From Hymenobacter qilianensis (lineage in GTDB: Bacteria > Bacteroidota > Bacteroidia > Cytophagales > Hymenobacteraceae): a stretch of DNA of 64,000 nt. The stretch lies in assembly GCF_014489555.1 (NCBI RefSeq), contig NZ_CP060784.1, positions 620,001 to 684,000 on the forward strand. Direction: 5' to 3'. Below, piece by piece: positions 37,679 through 47,278 of the stretch. Within the stretch, counting starts at the first letter, position 1. Each line of letters starts with the position of its first letter. A model generated the notes under the pieces. That model did not search any database, had not been told where the DNA came from, and saw only the letters and a program-made list of their open reading frames with translations. The position numbers and the translations under genes were made by a program.

Positions 37679-40411
37679 TTACTGCACTACCAAGCGCTTG
37701 GTCGTAACGTTTGCACCAGTTTTCACCTTGTAGAGGTAAGTACCGCGCGACAGGTTCCCAGCGTCGAATTTCACCTGGTGGTTGCCAGCTGCTTCCGAGC
37801 CCGAAACCAGCGTCTGCACTTTGTGACCCATCGAGCTGAACACTTCTACACTTACAGGGCCTTCTTCGGCCACGTAGTAGTTGATAGTAGTAGTACCAGA
37901 GAAAGGGTTCGGATAAGCTACCGTTTCCTGGGCTACTGCGCCCTTGGTTGCAGTGGCAGCGCTAGTGCTAGCCGCAGCGGTTGGCTGCGTCTGAGCGTTG
38001 TATTGTGGGAACGTACGGCTCACAATTACAGCGAAATCAGCGCGGGTTACGGTTTGGGCGGGCTTGAACGTAGCCTGAATAGTGGGCTGCAAGTCGAATG
38101 GACCCTGCTTTACTGTGTAGTAAGCGTTGATCAGGTTCAGCTCCAGGGCAACGCTTACGTAGCCCTCCAGGCCGGCTGGAATCTTGGAAGCGTCGTCGAT
38201 GGCAACGGTCTTACCATTTACCTGCACTGTTACTGGCTTACCGTTGCGCTCCAGCGCAAACTGCTGGAAGCCTAGGCCCTGCACGAGCGAATAAGCTAGC
38301 TCGGCACGGCTAACGGTGCCAGCAGGCGAGAAAGTACCCGCTGCGGTAGGCCGCATTACGCCGTTAAACTGGTGGAAACGGTCGCGCTGGGCGGCGCCCT
38401 TGGCAGCTACAGCTTCGGTCAGCAGAATGTCGTTGGCAGTTGTTACATCAGAGAAAGTACGGGCACCGCTGGTGGGCAAATACTGACGAATGCCTTGGCC
38501 CATCAACAGATAGTCGGCTAGCTGAATGCGGGTTAGATTAGCATTGGGCTGGAAACCAGTGGCCAAACCATCTACGAGGCGACTGGTCACAGCCATTTTG
38601 ATAGCAGCTTCGGCTGGGTGACCAACGATGTCAGCAAGGTTTGTGGTGCCGCTTGGCGTTAGCAGCGAGATATTGCCTGTAACGGTTTCGGGAAAAGCTA
38701 TACCGCGCAAACCTTCAACGGCCACAGTCCAAGTGCCGGCGATGGGAGAAGCTACAGCTACGCCCCGGTCGGTAGTAAGCGTGAACGTAACAGGCGTGCC
38801 AGAGGTATAGCGTACGCCGTTCGGATCAATCAACACTAGGTTTGTCAGGTTACCAGTCTCACCGAGAATACCTCTGGAAGAAATCTTTACCTCTACGCTG
38901 TTAGTACCAGGGTTTACGGGGAAAGTAAGCGAATTACCCGTGGTCAGAATAGGGTTGAAGTTGATGGTAAACGGCACCGTAGTGGTTTGTGCGTTTACGC
39001 TGCTGTTGAAGCGACGAGTAGCATTCACCGTCGAGCCAAAGTTGGAAGAACGTAAAGCCTGATCGACGGCGGCAAAGGCATTTACGTAGCCAGCACCCAC
39101 TTCCCACGACTCATGGCCGGGCATGTTGGTAGCAGTTTTCATCAATATTTCCTTTACCTGAGCTGGCGAGAGAGAAGGCTTAGCTTCGAGCAAAAGAGCC
39201 ACAATACCTGCTACGTGAGGCGTTGCCATCGACGTACCACTCATGTGGGTGTAGAAAGGAACCTGACCGGCAGGCAGTACTTCAATGTCCTGCTGTGTAC
39301 CTAAGGAAGATACCGGAGCAACAGCACGAGTAGAAACCACATCTACACCAGGAGCTACAATAGAAGGCTCATTCTTAAAAGTCCAGGTTTCACCATCAAC
39401 AGTGAAAGTACCTTGCTCACCGCGTACACCACGGGACGAAAAGTCAGCTATCAGGCCGTTGCGGTCACCGGCGCCTACCGAGATAGTCCAGGGAGCAATG
39501 GCGTAGGGGTTGTGCGTATCGGCGCTAGGGCCTTCGTTACCGGCGGCAAATACCACTACCATGCCGCGGTCGTAGCACTTCTTGGTAACCACGTTTATCG
39601 GCTGATCAGGATTGAAGTCGCCACTGGTACCGAAAGAGTTGCTGATAACGCGGATGTTGTATTGGGCCTGGTGGGTAAGAGCGTAGTCGAAACCACCAAT
39701 GGCGTCCAGCACGAGCAGCGCACCACCCGAGCCGTAGCCCAATAAGTTAGCGCCGGGCGCTACACCCTCATATTTGCCCCCCGACTTGGCACCATTGCCC
39801 CCCACAGTACCGGCGCAGTGCGTGCCGTGACCAGAGTTGGTATCAGTGTTCGGCACGTTTTCCAAATAAGTAACGGGCAGCATCGCATCCTGAGCGTTCA
39901 GGTTGGTAGAACCTAAGACGTTCTGTACTAGGTGCGTACCTAGCTTGATGTCGTCATGAGTACCATCAACACCACTATCGTTAATGAGAACACCAACACC
40001 TTTTCCGGATACGGGCAGGCCACCGTTGCGGGCAGTTGTCTCCTTGTCCGTGCGCAGGCGCTTTACGCCAGTCAGGTTGGTGTCGTCAAAATTGTAGTAG
40101 TCGAGCTTCTTGTTGATGTAGAGCGACCGCACTTGGGGGTTGCTTGCCAACGCATCTACTTGAGAGGCAGTTGCCAATACACCAGCTATTGGCAAGGCCC
40201 GGAAGGAAATGCCCTTGGTAATGCCTAATTGCTGGAGTAAGCTCAGCTGCGTAGGCTGCGGGGCTCCGTCGCCCTTGAAGGTGACTATTACTTGTGCAAG
40301 AGGGTTGGTCTTGAGGGCGGCCCGTAGCTCCGGATCAACGGTGGCCTGCCCAAAAGACGTGGTGACCGACAGGCCAACCAGCAGAAGGGTTGTGAGAAAC
40401 TTGCCTTTCAT
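37679..40411 (-). CDS. Secreted S8 subtilisin-like protease with SLH-like modules and T9SS CTD
   Basis: The 910-residue protein has a Sec signal (1-21), an inhibitor-I9-like propeptide (about 25-100), and an S8 domain. That domain has the catalytic Asp in INDSGVDGTHDD (about 147), His in SGHGTHCAGTVGG (about 195), oxyanion Asn in FAAGNEGP and Ser in GTSMATPHVAG (about 395). A P-domain-like beta module (about 475-590) follows. Next come three SLH-like modules (about 600-820), with RIQLADYLL, SRAELAYSLV and TRADFAVIV. It ends with a Por-type T9SS sorting domain (YPNPFSGTTTINYYV, GTYLYKV). It should be exported and anchored or released by T9SS. Start ATG 40411 follows a long A/T-rich gap. Confidence 0.92.
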   Translation of the reverse strand: MKGKFLTTLLLVGLSVTTSFGQATVDPELRAALKTNPLAQVIVTFKGDGAPQPTQLSLLQQLGITKGISFRALPIAGVLATASQVDALASNPQVRSLYINKKLDYYNFDDTNLTGVKRLRTDKETTARNGGLPVSGKGVGVLINDSGVDGTHDDIKLGTHLVQNVLGSTNLNAQDAMLPVTYLENVPNTDTNSGHGTHCAGTVGGNGAKSGGKYEGVAPGANLLGYGSGGALLVLDAIGGFDYALTHQAQYNIRVISNSFGTSGDFNPDQPINVVTKKCYDRGMVVVFAAGNEGPSADTHNPYAIAPWTISVGAGDRNGLIADFSSRGVRGEQGTFTVDGETWTFKNEPSIVAPGVDVVSTRAVAPVSSLGTQQDIEVLPAGQVPFYTHMSGTSMATPHVAGIVALLLEAKPSLSPAQVKEILMKTATNMPGHESWEVGAGYVNAFAAVDQALRSSNFGSTVNATRRFNSSVNAQTTTVPFTINFNPILTTGNSLTFPVNPGTNSVEVKISSRGILGETGNLTNLVLIDPNGVRYTSGTPVTFTLTTDRGVAVASPIAGTWTVAVEGLRGIAFPETVTGNISLLTPSGTTNLADIVGHPAEAAIKMAVTSRLVDGLATGFQPNANLTRIQLADYLLMGQGIRQYLPTSGARTFSDVTTANDILLTEAVAAKGAAQRDRFHQFNGVMRPTAAGTFSPAGTVSRAELAYSLVQGLGFQQFALERNGKPVTVQVNGKTVAIDDASKIPAGLEGYVSVALELNLINAYYTVKQGPFDLQPTIQATFKPAQTVTRADFAVIVSRTFPQYNAQTQPTAAASTSAATATKGAVAQETVAYPNPFSGTTTINYYVAEEGPVSVEVFSSMGHKVQTLVSGSEAAGNHQVKFDAGNLSRGTYLYKVKTGANVTTKRLVVQ

Positions 40412-41198
40412 GTAGAGGTTTTGGAATAGATGGAGAGTGGGAAAGAAGAAAGAAAACTGAGCAACTATGCAGGATAAACGCCTGCTAGAAAAACCATTAA
40501 AACAATTACAAAACCCTTTAAAGTAATCAGCAACACTTGATCATCTATATATACGTGCAGCGATTCTTAAATGGATTTCCTGCATTTAATTTATTCGCGT
40601 GGAGAACGATTTATATTATTTTAAATCTTTTTTCTCTTTGCAAAACCTTTACAAGAGTTCAGCGTAAAAGCCGCCCTTTTACATCAAAATCGCATGCATT
40701 ATCGAGGCACTTTTGAATTAATTATTAGCTATTACACAGCTAAGCTCGACTATTAAACGCTGCAATTAATTGTTGAACAAGCATTTAAACGCACTATCGC
40801 TTGTACTACCTTTTGTAATCGTTACAATATTATTTACCGGACACTGGTGTAAAAAGGAAGACTAAAGTCCTTTTGTGACACACATCATTAAAAGCATTTT
40901 TACTCTGCAGTTTAATTACCAAACTGAAATACCCTCAGAAAATGAATTGGTAAGCTTTTCTAAATTCTTCCGAGCTTTTACCTACGATGCATACCCATGG
41001 ATTGGATTTGAAGAAATGCAACTTTTTTGCGCTCTTTTCGGAAAAGATTAGGCTAATTTGTGACATATGATTTTATTAATATATAATAGCCTGAGCTTAT
41101 ATCAGAAGCAAAAAGTGTCGCCAGCGCGGCCATCATTCTTCTTCCACCAGTGAACTCTGCACGCTGGTTTAGAAGCCTGTGCACGGTTATATTTGATT
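40412..41198. other. Long A/T-rich divergent intergenic region
   Basis: About 790 bases separate the divergent protease and pbpC genes. It is A/T-rich, and the A/T-richness makes chance promoter matches common. No coding frame, RNA fold or repeat family member is convincingly seen. It likely holds promoters for both genes. Confidence 0.5.
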
Positions 41199-43654
41199 AT
41201 GACTCGGCAGCACAAAGCACGATTGGGAATGACATTGCTGGTCGGGTCATTGATATTACTGGGCCTCGACCGTCTGTTTCCGCTACCTTTTGCCCCCCAA
41301 TACTCGCCTATCGTGCTGGCGGCTGATGGCTCGGTGCTGCACGCCTACCTCAACCCCACGCAGAAGTGGCGGATGAAGACCGAATTGCGAGAGATAACCC
41401 CCGTGTTGCGCACCGCCATTATTGAAAAGGAAGACCGTTACTTCTATTACCACTTTGGCGTCAATCCGCTGGCCATTGTCAAAGCCGCAACGCGTAATGC
41501 TTTCACGCAAGGCCGCACGACGGGAGCCAGCACCATCACGATGCAGGTGGCGCGCCTGCTGGAGCCCAAGGAGCGCACGGTAGCGAACAAACTGCTGGAA
41601 ATAATGCGTGCGGTGCAGCTGGAGGCACATTACAGTAAGGATGAAATCCTGCAGCTATACCTGAACCTGATACCCTACGGTGGCAACGTAGAGGGCGTGA
41701 AATCGGCGGCGCTCCTGTACTTTCAGCAGCCCCCGGATTACCTGTCGCTGGCCCAGACGGTGACGTTGGCAATCATCCCAAACCGGCCTACGGGTTTGGT
41801 TTTGGGCAAGCACAACGCCGCTATTCTGAAGGAGCGAAATAGGTGGCTGCGGCGCTTTGGGGGGCAAAATCTGTTTTCCAAACAAGCTATTGCCGACGCA
41901 TTACTGGAGCCGCTGGATGTGCAGCGTCACGCGGCGCCTGCTTTGGCGCCCCACCTGGCGCGACGACTGGTGCGGCAGTTTGCGGGTCAAGCCAGCATCA
42001 GTTCCACGTTGCAGCGCAGCAAGCAAGCCAAAGCCGAAGATTTGACGCGCAATTATGTGCGCCGCTTACACGCCTTGGGCATTACGAATGCGGCAGTGCT
42101 GGTCGTGAATAACCGCACCCGCGCCGTGGAAGCCTACGTGGGCTCGGCTGACTTCGGCGACATCAACAATCAAGGACAGAACGATGGGGTGCTGGCCGTT
42201 CGCTCGCCGGGTAGCACGCTTAAGCCTTTTTTGTATGCGCTGGCCATGGACCAAGGGCTGCTTACGCCCAAACAGTTGTTACCTGATGTACCCACCAACT
42301 TCCGCGGCTACCGCCCCGAGAACTTCGATAAGCGCTGCCACGGGGAGGTAACCGTGGAGCGAGCCTTGGCTTTTTCGCTTAATATTCCGGCGGTAAGCGT
42401 ACTGGCTGAGCTAGGCGTGCCTGCCTTCACGGATAAGCTTACCCAGGCTGGCTTTCGCCGCGTGGCCCGCGATGCGCCGCATTTGGGCCTGAGCACGATT
42501 CTGGGCGGCTGCGGGGCAACGCTCGAGGAACTGACGAATCTGTATGTGACGCTGGCAAACGGCGGCCGGTATCAGGCGCTGGCGTGGACTACTTCACACG
42601 ACCTCAACAATTGGCCTTACCCCCTAGCCCCCTCGCCGAAGGGAGAGGGGGAACCAGCTTTAAAAACTAGAATTCTAGAAAATGTAGTCAGATCTAAAAA
42701 GCTAGAACTAGTTCACCCTCTCCCTTCGGCGAGGGGGCTAGGGAGTGAGGTCACACCTGGGGGGCAAATTTCTTTGTTTTCCGAGTCGGCGGCCTATCTC
42801 ACCACCGACATTCTCGCTCAGCTTACGCGCCCTGATTTGCCGGTGGGCTACGAAACCAGCCGGCGCCTGCCCAAGATTGCCTGGAAGACGGGCACCAGCT
42901 ACGGCCGCCGCGACGCCTGGAGCATCGGCTACAACCGGGAATACACCACTGGGGTGTGGGTGGGCAACTTCAGCGGGCACGGGGCACCGGCCCTGACGGG
43001 CTCGGAGGTGGCCACTCCCCTCCTATTCGACTTGTTTAATGCGCTGGCCTACAACTCACCTAACAACTGGTTTTTGCCCCCAGCAGCTTGGATTTCCGGT
43101 TGGTGTGCGCTGAGAGCGGCCGCCCGCCGGGTGAGCATTGCCCCAATCAGCTCATCGATTATTTCCTGCCGGGCGTGTCGTCGGGGCAGCGCTGCCAGCA
43201 CCAGCGCGAGGTGCTGCTGGCGGCCGATGGCGCGAGTGTGTATTGCCGGGCCTGTGCCCCGGCAGCCGGTTTTCGGCGCGAGCTGTACCCAAATTTGCCC
43301 CCCGGCGTGGCTGCTTTCCGCGAAACTCAAGGCTTGCCCTACCGACGACTGCCGCCACACAACCCCGCTTGCCAGCTTGTGCGCGGCGGGCCCGAAATGG
43401 CCCCCAGCATCATTTCACCCTTGGCGGGCACTGACTATGTGCTCAACCGGGGAGAAGGGCAGCAGCTATTACTGAGCTGCACGACCGACAGCGAAGTTCG
43501 GCAGGTGTATTGGTACGTGAATGACGAGTTTTTGCGAGCCGCGCCAGCTACGGAGCGTGTCTTTTTTCGCCCGTCGGCCGGGCCGCTAAAAATATCCTGC
43601 GCCGACGACCACGGCCGCAATACGGATATTCAAATCACGGTAACGGAGCTGTAG
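41199..43654 (+). CDS. pbpC: Penicillin-binding protein 1C (frame broken once)
   Basis: Bifunctional peptidoglycan glycosyltransferase/transpeptidase. The glycosyltransferase (GT51) has EKEDRYFYYHFGVNPLAI and STITMQVARLL. The transpeptidase has SPGSTLKP (SxxK), SLN, and WKTGTSYG (KTG). A BiPBP_C beta domain ends the protein. The frame is lost at 43077-43081 (TTTTTGCCCCCAG); one extra C gives an 818-residue protein. A roughly 130-base palindromic element is inserted in frame at 42618-42747 between LANGGRYQALAWT and ISLFSESAAYLTTDIL. Bacterial alpha-2-macroglobulin is the usual partner and lies upstream, with the RAYT, inhibitor and protease genes between. The ATG at 41199 precedes one transmembrane anchor. 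Confidence 0.93.
42618..42747. repeat. Palindromic element inside pbpC, in frame
   Basis: Arms of about 37 bases, TACCCCCTAGCCCCCTCGCC... (42618-42654) and its complement (42711-42747), differ at a few bases. They enclose an A/T-rich loop of 56 bases. It adds about 43 codons read as PLAPSPKGEG... to ...HPLPSARGLG with no stop. Unrelated to families A, B and C. Confidence 0.88.
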
Positions 43655-43909
43655 AGCAACGGTATTTGTGCTGTTTTCTGCGCCGTCTATTGCTCACAAA
43701 AACAGCACTTTGGAAGGGCATAAAAGAGAGGAATTATTCCCTGATTTAGAGCGAATTGCCCCACTTTATCTGACTTTCGTCTTAAATCGGATAATCCTTA
43801 TTGCACTCTACTCCGTTAAGAGCATCATCAACGGTTGAGTTGTTGTGGCACGGTGCTTGTATTTACCTGCTAAGAATTTGTATAAGATTCCCAACTTAAA
43901 ACATTCGTC

Positions 43910-44467
43910 ATGAAAAAGCTCAGTTATATATCGACGCTGATTCTGCTGATCACGGTGACCTTCGGTAGCACGGTTCAGGCTCAGGAGAAAAAGCCCTGGA
44001 GCCCGCAGGCCAAGGGTGCCGTAATTGGTGGTGTAGGTGGTGCCGCTGCTGGCGCTATTATTCATAAGCGCAACCGCCCCGTGGGTGGTGTGGTAGGTGG
44101 AGTGGCCGGCGCTGGCGTGGGCTATGCCATTGGTAAGCGCACCGACAACAAACGCAAAGAAGCCGCCCGCGTAGCCGCTGCTAACCGTGCTGCCGCCAAC
44201 CGGGCTGCGGCCGAACGCGCCGAGCGTGCTGCCCTGGCCCGCCGCGTAGATGCTGCTGAAAAGAAAGCTGCTGTAGCTACTGCTCCCAAGCCTCAGGCCC
44301 AGCAATACCCAATGATGGCCAATGGCTTTGCCGCTACCGCTCCGATGATGCTTGTTGGCACCGACGGTGCTCCTACTGCTTCCAACGCTGCTTACCTGCC
44401 CAACGAGTCGTATGGCGAGCGTAACACGCCGTATCCTTCTTCGGAAGTGCGCAGAAAGAGCTGGTAA
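43910..44467 (+). CDS. YMGG-like Gly-zipper protein
   Basis: The 185-residue product has a Sec signal ending VQAQ. A glycine zipper (GAVIGGVGGAAAGAII and GGVVGGVAGAGVGYAIG, about 40-90) matches the YMGG-like Gly-zipper family. A basic Ala/Arg-rich helical stretch (about 90-125) and a polar tail follow. It may insert into or associate with the envelope; function unknown. No partner gene visible. Confidence 0.75.
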   Translation: MKKLSYISTLILLITVTFGSTVQAQEKKPWSPQAKGAVIGGVGGAAAGAIIHKRNRPVGGVVGGVAGAGVGYAIGKRTDNKRKEAARVAAANRAAANRAAAERAERAALARRVDAAEKKAAVATAPKPQAQQYPMMANGFAATAPMMLVGTDGAPTASNAAYLPNESYGERNTPYPSSEVRRKSW

Positions 44468-44556
44468 CCACCGAATTTTTCTACTTTCGCCGACTCTTGC
44501 CTTGTGCCGGAGCCGGCGAATTTTTGTACAGTCCTCACACTAACACTCCCCTTTTT

Positions 44557-45021
44557 ATGAAATCCTTGCTTTGGATTTTGTCCGCTACCGTACTTCTGAC
44601 GGCTTCTTGCACCAAAACCGACGAGAAAGACTCGGCCGTAAATGCGCAGACGCTGAATCAGCAGTTTATCAGTGCCTGGAACAGCAAAAATGCCATTCAG
44701 CTAGATACGCTCTTCGCCGATGATGTGCATTTTCTGCAAGGAGAAGCCCACTTTCAGGGTAAATCAGAAGTTTCTAACCGTTGGGTGCGCGAAACCATGG
44801 GCACCATTTCTAACCTGCGCACCAACGTAGTAAGCTCCGGCACCGACGCGCAAACAGCTTACGAAGCCGGCACGTACTCCGTAGATGTGGAGCCAACAAC
44901 GCCGGGCGCCCCCATGGGTGAGGGCGAAGGCAACTTCATCCTGCTCTGGAAAAAGAACCCGAAAGGCAGCTGGAAACTCAGCTACGCCCAACTCGAAGGC
45001 TTGCCGGTGCGCGTGAAATAA
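44557..45021 (+). CDS. SnoaL/NTF2-like lipoprotein
   Basis: The 154-residue product has a signal and lipobox (LLTASC at about 13-18). The mature part fits the NTF2-like fold: LNQQFISAWNSKNAIQLDTLFADDVHFLQG then FQGKSEVSNRWVRE and ending WKLSYAQLEGLPV. SnoaL-like and DUF4440 relatives include enzymes and non-catalytic binders, and no catalytic residue can be named. The terminator that follows is an inverted motif pair. Confidence 0.78.
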   Translation: MKSLLWILSATVLLTASCTKTDEKDSAVNAQTLNQQFISAWNSKNAIQLDTLFADDVHFLQGEAHFQGKSEVSNRWVRETMGTISNLRTNVVSSGTDAQTAYEAGTYSVDVEPTTPGAPMGEGEGNFILLWKKNPKGSWKLSYAQLEGLPVRVK

Positions 45022-45050
45022 TGTAGATTGTTTCTTGCTGCATCATACAT

Positions 45051-45089
45051 AAAAAAAGCCCCCCAGACCTGATCTGGGGGGCTTTTTTT
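45051..45089. terminator. Bidirectional terminator, inverted motif pair
   Basis: A perfect 17-base-pair stem (45051-45067 with 45073-45089) has AAAAAAAGCCCCCCAGA arms and a five-base loop. It lies between convergent genes. Confidence 0.93.
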
Positions 45090-45103
45090 GGCATTCGTTT
45101 TTA

Positions 45104-45505
45104 CTACGACTCCGTTGTGCGGGCCAGATATTCTTCCCCATCCAGCACCGGTTCCATGTGCTTTGACTCTTCCTCAGTAAATAGCCGCGAGCGAATCAGG
45201 AAGCGCACGCCCAGCGGAATTTCCAGCGAGAAGCTGGCCCCGCGGCCCTTCGTGACGTCTACCGTGAGTTGGGTGTGCTGCCAGTACTCAAACTGACTGG
45301 CGCTCATGAAGAAGTCGCAGCCGTGGATGGTGCCCAGCCACACGTCGGAGCCGCCCACGCGGAACTCGCCCGCCGCAAAGCACATGGGCGAAGAGCCGTC
45401 GCAGCAGCCGCCGCTCTGGTGAAACATCAGCGGGCCGTGCTCATCGCGGAGCAAATCAATGGTAGCTTCGGCAGCAGGAGTTACGAGGACGCGGGGAGTT
45501 GGCAT
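45104..45505 (-). CDS. DUF779 family protein
   Basis: The 133-residue product is a DUF779 protein: FHQSGGCCDGSSPMC with its paired Cys near residue 35, DVWLGTIHGCDFFMS, and FSLEIPLGVRFLIRSRLF. In many bacteria this family is next to an acetaldehyde/aldehyde dehydrogenase gene, as here. Cys placement suggests a metal or redox role, which is inference. It is on the same strand as the dehydrogenase, separated by a perfect 41-base inverted repeat. Confidence 0.88.
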   Translation of the reverse strand: MPTPRVLVTPAAEATIDLLRDEHGPLMFHQSGGCCDGSSPMCFAAGEFRVGGSDVWLGTIHGCDFFMSASQFEYWQHTQLTVDVTKGRGASFSLEIPLGVRFLIRSRLFTEEESKHMEPVLDGEEYLARTTES

Positions 45506-45521
45506 CAGTGATATGGTGAGT

Positions 45522-45624
45522 GGTGAAATTGTGAAGTGGTGAAATGGTGAGTTTGACGTTCTATCTGCGCGTTTTGCTCCTTCAGAACGTCAAACTCACC
45601 ATTTCACCACTTCACAATTTCACC
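45522..45624. repeat. Perfect 41-base inverted repeat
   Basis: Arms 45522-45562 and 45584-45624 are exact complements across a 21-base loop. The arm begins GGTGAAATTGTGAAGTGG and repeats GGTGAAAT internally. It lies in the gap between the aldehyde dehydrogenase and DUF779 genes. It may act as a terminator or processing site. Not of family A, B or C. Confidence 0.9.
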
Positions 45625-45627
45625 TTA

Positions 45628-47154
45628 TTAAAAGAAGCCTAGTTTCTGCTGGCTATAGGATATTAGCATGTTCTTGGTCTGGCGGTAGTGGGCCAGCATC
45701 ATCTTGTGGTTTTCGCGGCCAAAACCTGATGCTTTGTAGCCACCGAAGGGCGCGCCGGCGGGATAGTCGTGGTAGCAGTTTACCCACACGCGGCCGGCCT
45801 GAATGGCGCGGGGCATCTGGTAGAGCTCGTGGGCGTCGCGGCTCCAGAGGCCGGCGCCCAGGCCGTAGAGCGTGTCGTTGGCCAGGGCAATGGCTTCGTC
45901 GTTGTCCTTGAAGGTGGTAACCGACAGCACAGGGCCGAAGATTTCCTCCTGGAAGATGCGCATTTTGTTGTGGCCGCGGAAGATGGTGGGCTTGATGTAA
46001 TAGCCTTCGGTCAACTCTTCATGATCATGAGCGTGGGCTTCACCGCCAACCAGCACTTCCGCGCCTTCGGCCTTGCCAATTTCGAGGTAGCTCAGAATCT
46101 TCTCGTACTGATCGTTCGAGGCCTGAGCGCCCATCATGGTGTCGGGGTCGAGGGGGTGGCCGAGCTTGATAGCTTTTACGCGCTCAATCAGGCGGGGCAT
46201 GAACGCGTCGTAAATGTCTTCGTGGATGAGCAGGCGCGACGGGCAGGTGCAGATTTCGCCCTGGTTCAGCGCAAACATGGCCGCCCCTTCCAGGCATTTG
46301 TCGAGGAAATCGTCGTCGTGGTCCATCACCGATTTGCAGAAGATATTCGGCGATTTGCCCCCCAGCTCCATCGTGACCGGAATAATGTTCTCAGCGGCGT
46401 ATTGCAGAATGAGGCGGCCCGTGGTGGTTTCGCCCGTGAAGGCAACTTTCTGCACACGCTTGTTGCTGGCCAGCGGCTTGCCGGCTTCCAGCCCAAAGCC
46501 ATTCACTACGTTGATTACCCCGGCAGGCAGCACGTCCTGAATCAGCTCCATGAGCACCATAATGCTGGCGGGCGTCTGCTCGGCGGGCTTTACTACCACG
46601 CAGCAGCCGGCGGCCAGGGCGGGGGCAATTTTCCAGGTGGCCATCAGCAGCGGGAAGTTCCAGGGAATAATCTGGCCCACCACACCCAGCGGCTCCTGAA
46701 TGACGAGGGAAAGCGTGTTTTCATTCAGCTCCGTCGCCGAGCCTTCTTCAGCCCGAATAACGCCCGCGAAATAGCGGAAGTGGTCGATGGCCAGGGGCAG
46801 GTCGGCGGCCATGGTTTCGCGGATGGCTTTGCCGTTCTCCACAGTTTCGACGGCCGCCAGGTGCTCCAGATTGGCTTCCATGATGTCGGCAATCTTGAGC
46901 AGCACGTTGCTGCGCGTGGTGGCCGAAGCTTTGCTCCAGCTTTTGAACGCCTCATGGGCCGCATCCAGGGCCAGCTCAATATCCTCTTTGGTGGAGCGGG
47001 CTACCTTACAAAAGGCCTTGCCATCGATGGGTGATGGGTTCTCAAAATACTGGCCTTTAACGGGGGCTACCCACTTGCCGCCAATAAAGTTGTCGTAGTG
47101 AGATTTGAACTGGGGGCGCGCGATGAGAGTGGTGGGATTTTCTAACGTTTCCAT
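45628..47154 (-). CDS. NAD-dependent aldehyde dehydrogenase
   Basis: Oxidises aldehydes (probably acetaldehyde) to acids. The 508-residue product has the family length. Motifs: [20 protein letters not shown], the catalytic Glu in [12 protein letters not shown] (about 270), the catalytic Cys in [12 protein letters not shown] (about 308) and the closing [14 protein letters not shown]. The ATG at 47154 is preferred. Partner DUF779 follows. An AraC regulator is divergent 124 bases away and is the probable controller. Confidence 0.94.
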   Translation of the reverse strand: METLENPTTLIARPQFKSHYDNFIGGKWVAPVKGQYFENPSPIDGKAFCKVARSTKEDIELALDAAHEAFKSWSKASATTRSNVLLKIADIMEANLEHLAAVETVENGKAIRETMAADLPLAIDHFRYFAGVIRAEEGSATELNENTLSLVIQEPLGVVGQIIPWNFPLLMATWKIAPALAAGCCVVVKPAEQTPASIMVLMELIQDVLPAGVINVVNGFGLEAGKPLASNKRVQKVAFTGETTTGRLILQYAAENIIPVTMELGGKSPNIFCKSVMDHDDDFLDKCLEGAAMFALNQGEICTCPSRLLIHEDIYDAFMPRLIERVKAIKLGHPLDPDTMMGAQASNDQYEKILSYLEIGKAEGAEVLVGGEAHAHDHEELTEGYYIKPTIFRGHNKMRIFQEEIFGPVLSVTTFKDNDEAIALANDTLYGLGAGLWSRDAHELYQMPRAIQAGRVWVNCYHDYPAGAPFGGYKASGFGRENHKMMLAHYRQTKNMLISYSQQKLGFF

Positions 47155-47278
47155 GCTGTGGGAGTTATGAATGAACACTTAGCCCAAGTTAGCTTTCGTT
47201 ATTGCTGAAAAGTGTGTAGTATTCTCTCAGTCTTCCCGCCTATAGTCGCAAGTTTTTCTGCTCTCTAGTCCGCCCGCC

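Noticed and set aside
41188..41195. TATATTTG as the pbpC promoter
   Set aside because: It ends only 3 bases before the ATG, leaving no room for a normal leader.
45769..47034. 421-codon plus-strand frame opposite the aldehyde dehydrogenase gene
   Set aside because: The opposite strand carries a full dehydrogenase with catalytic motifs; this frame has no signature.
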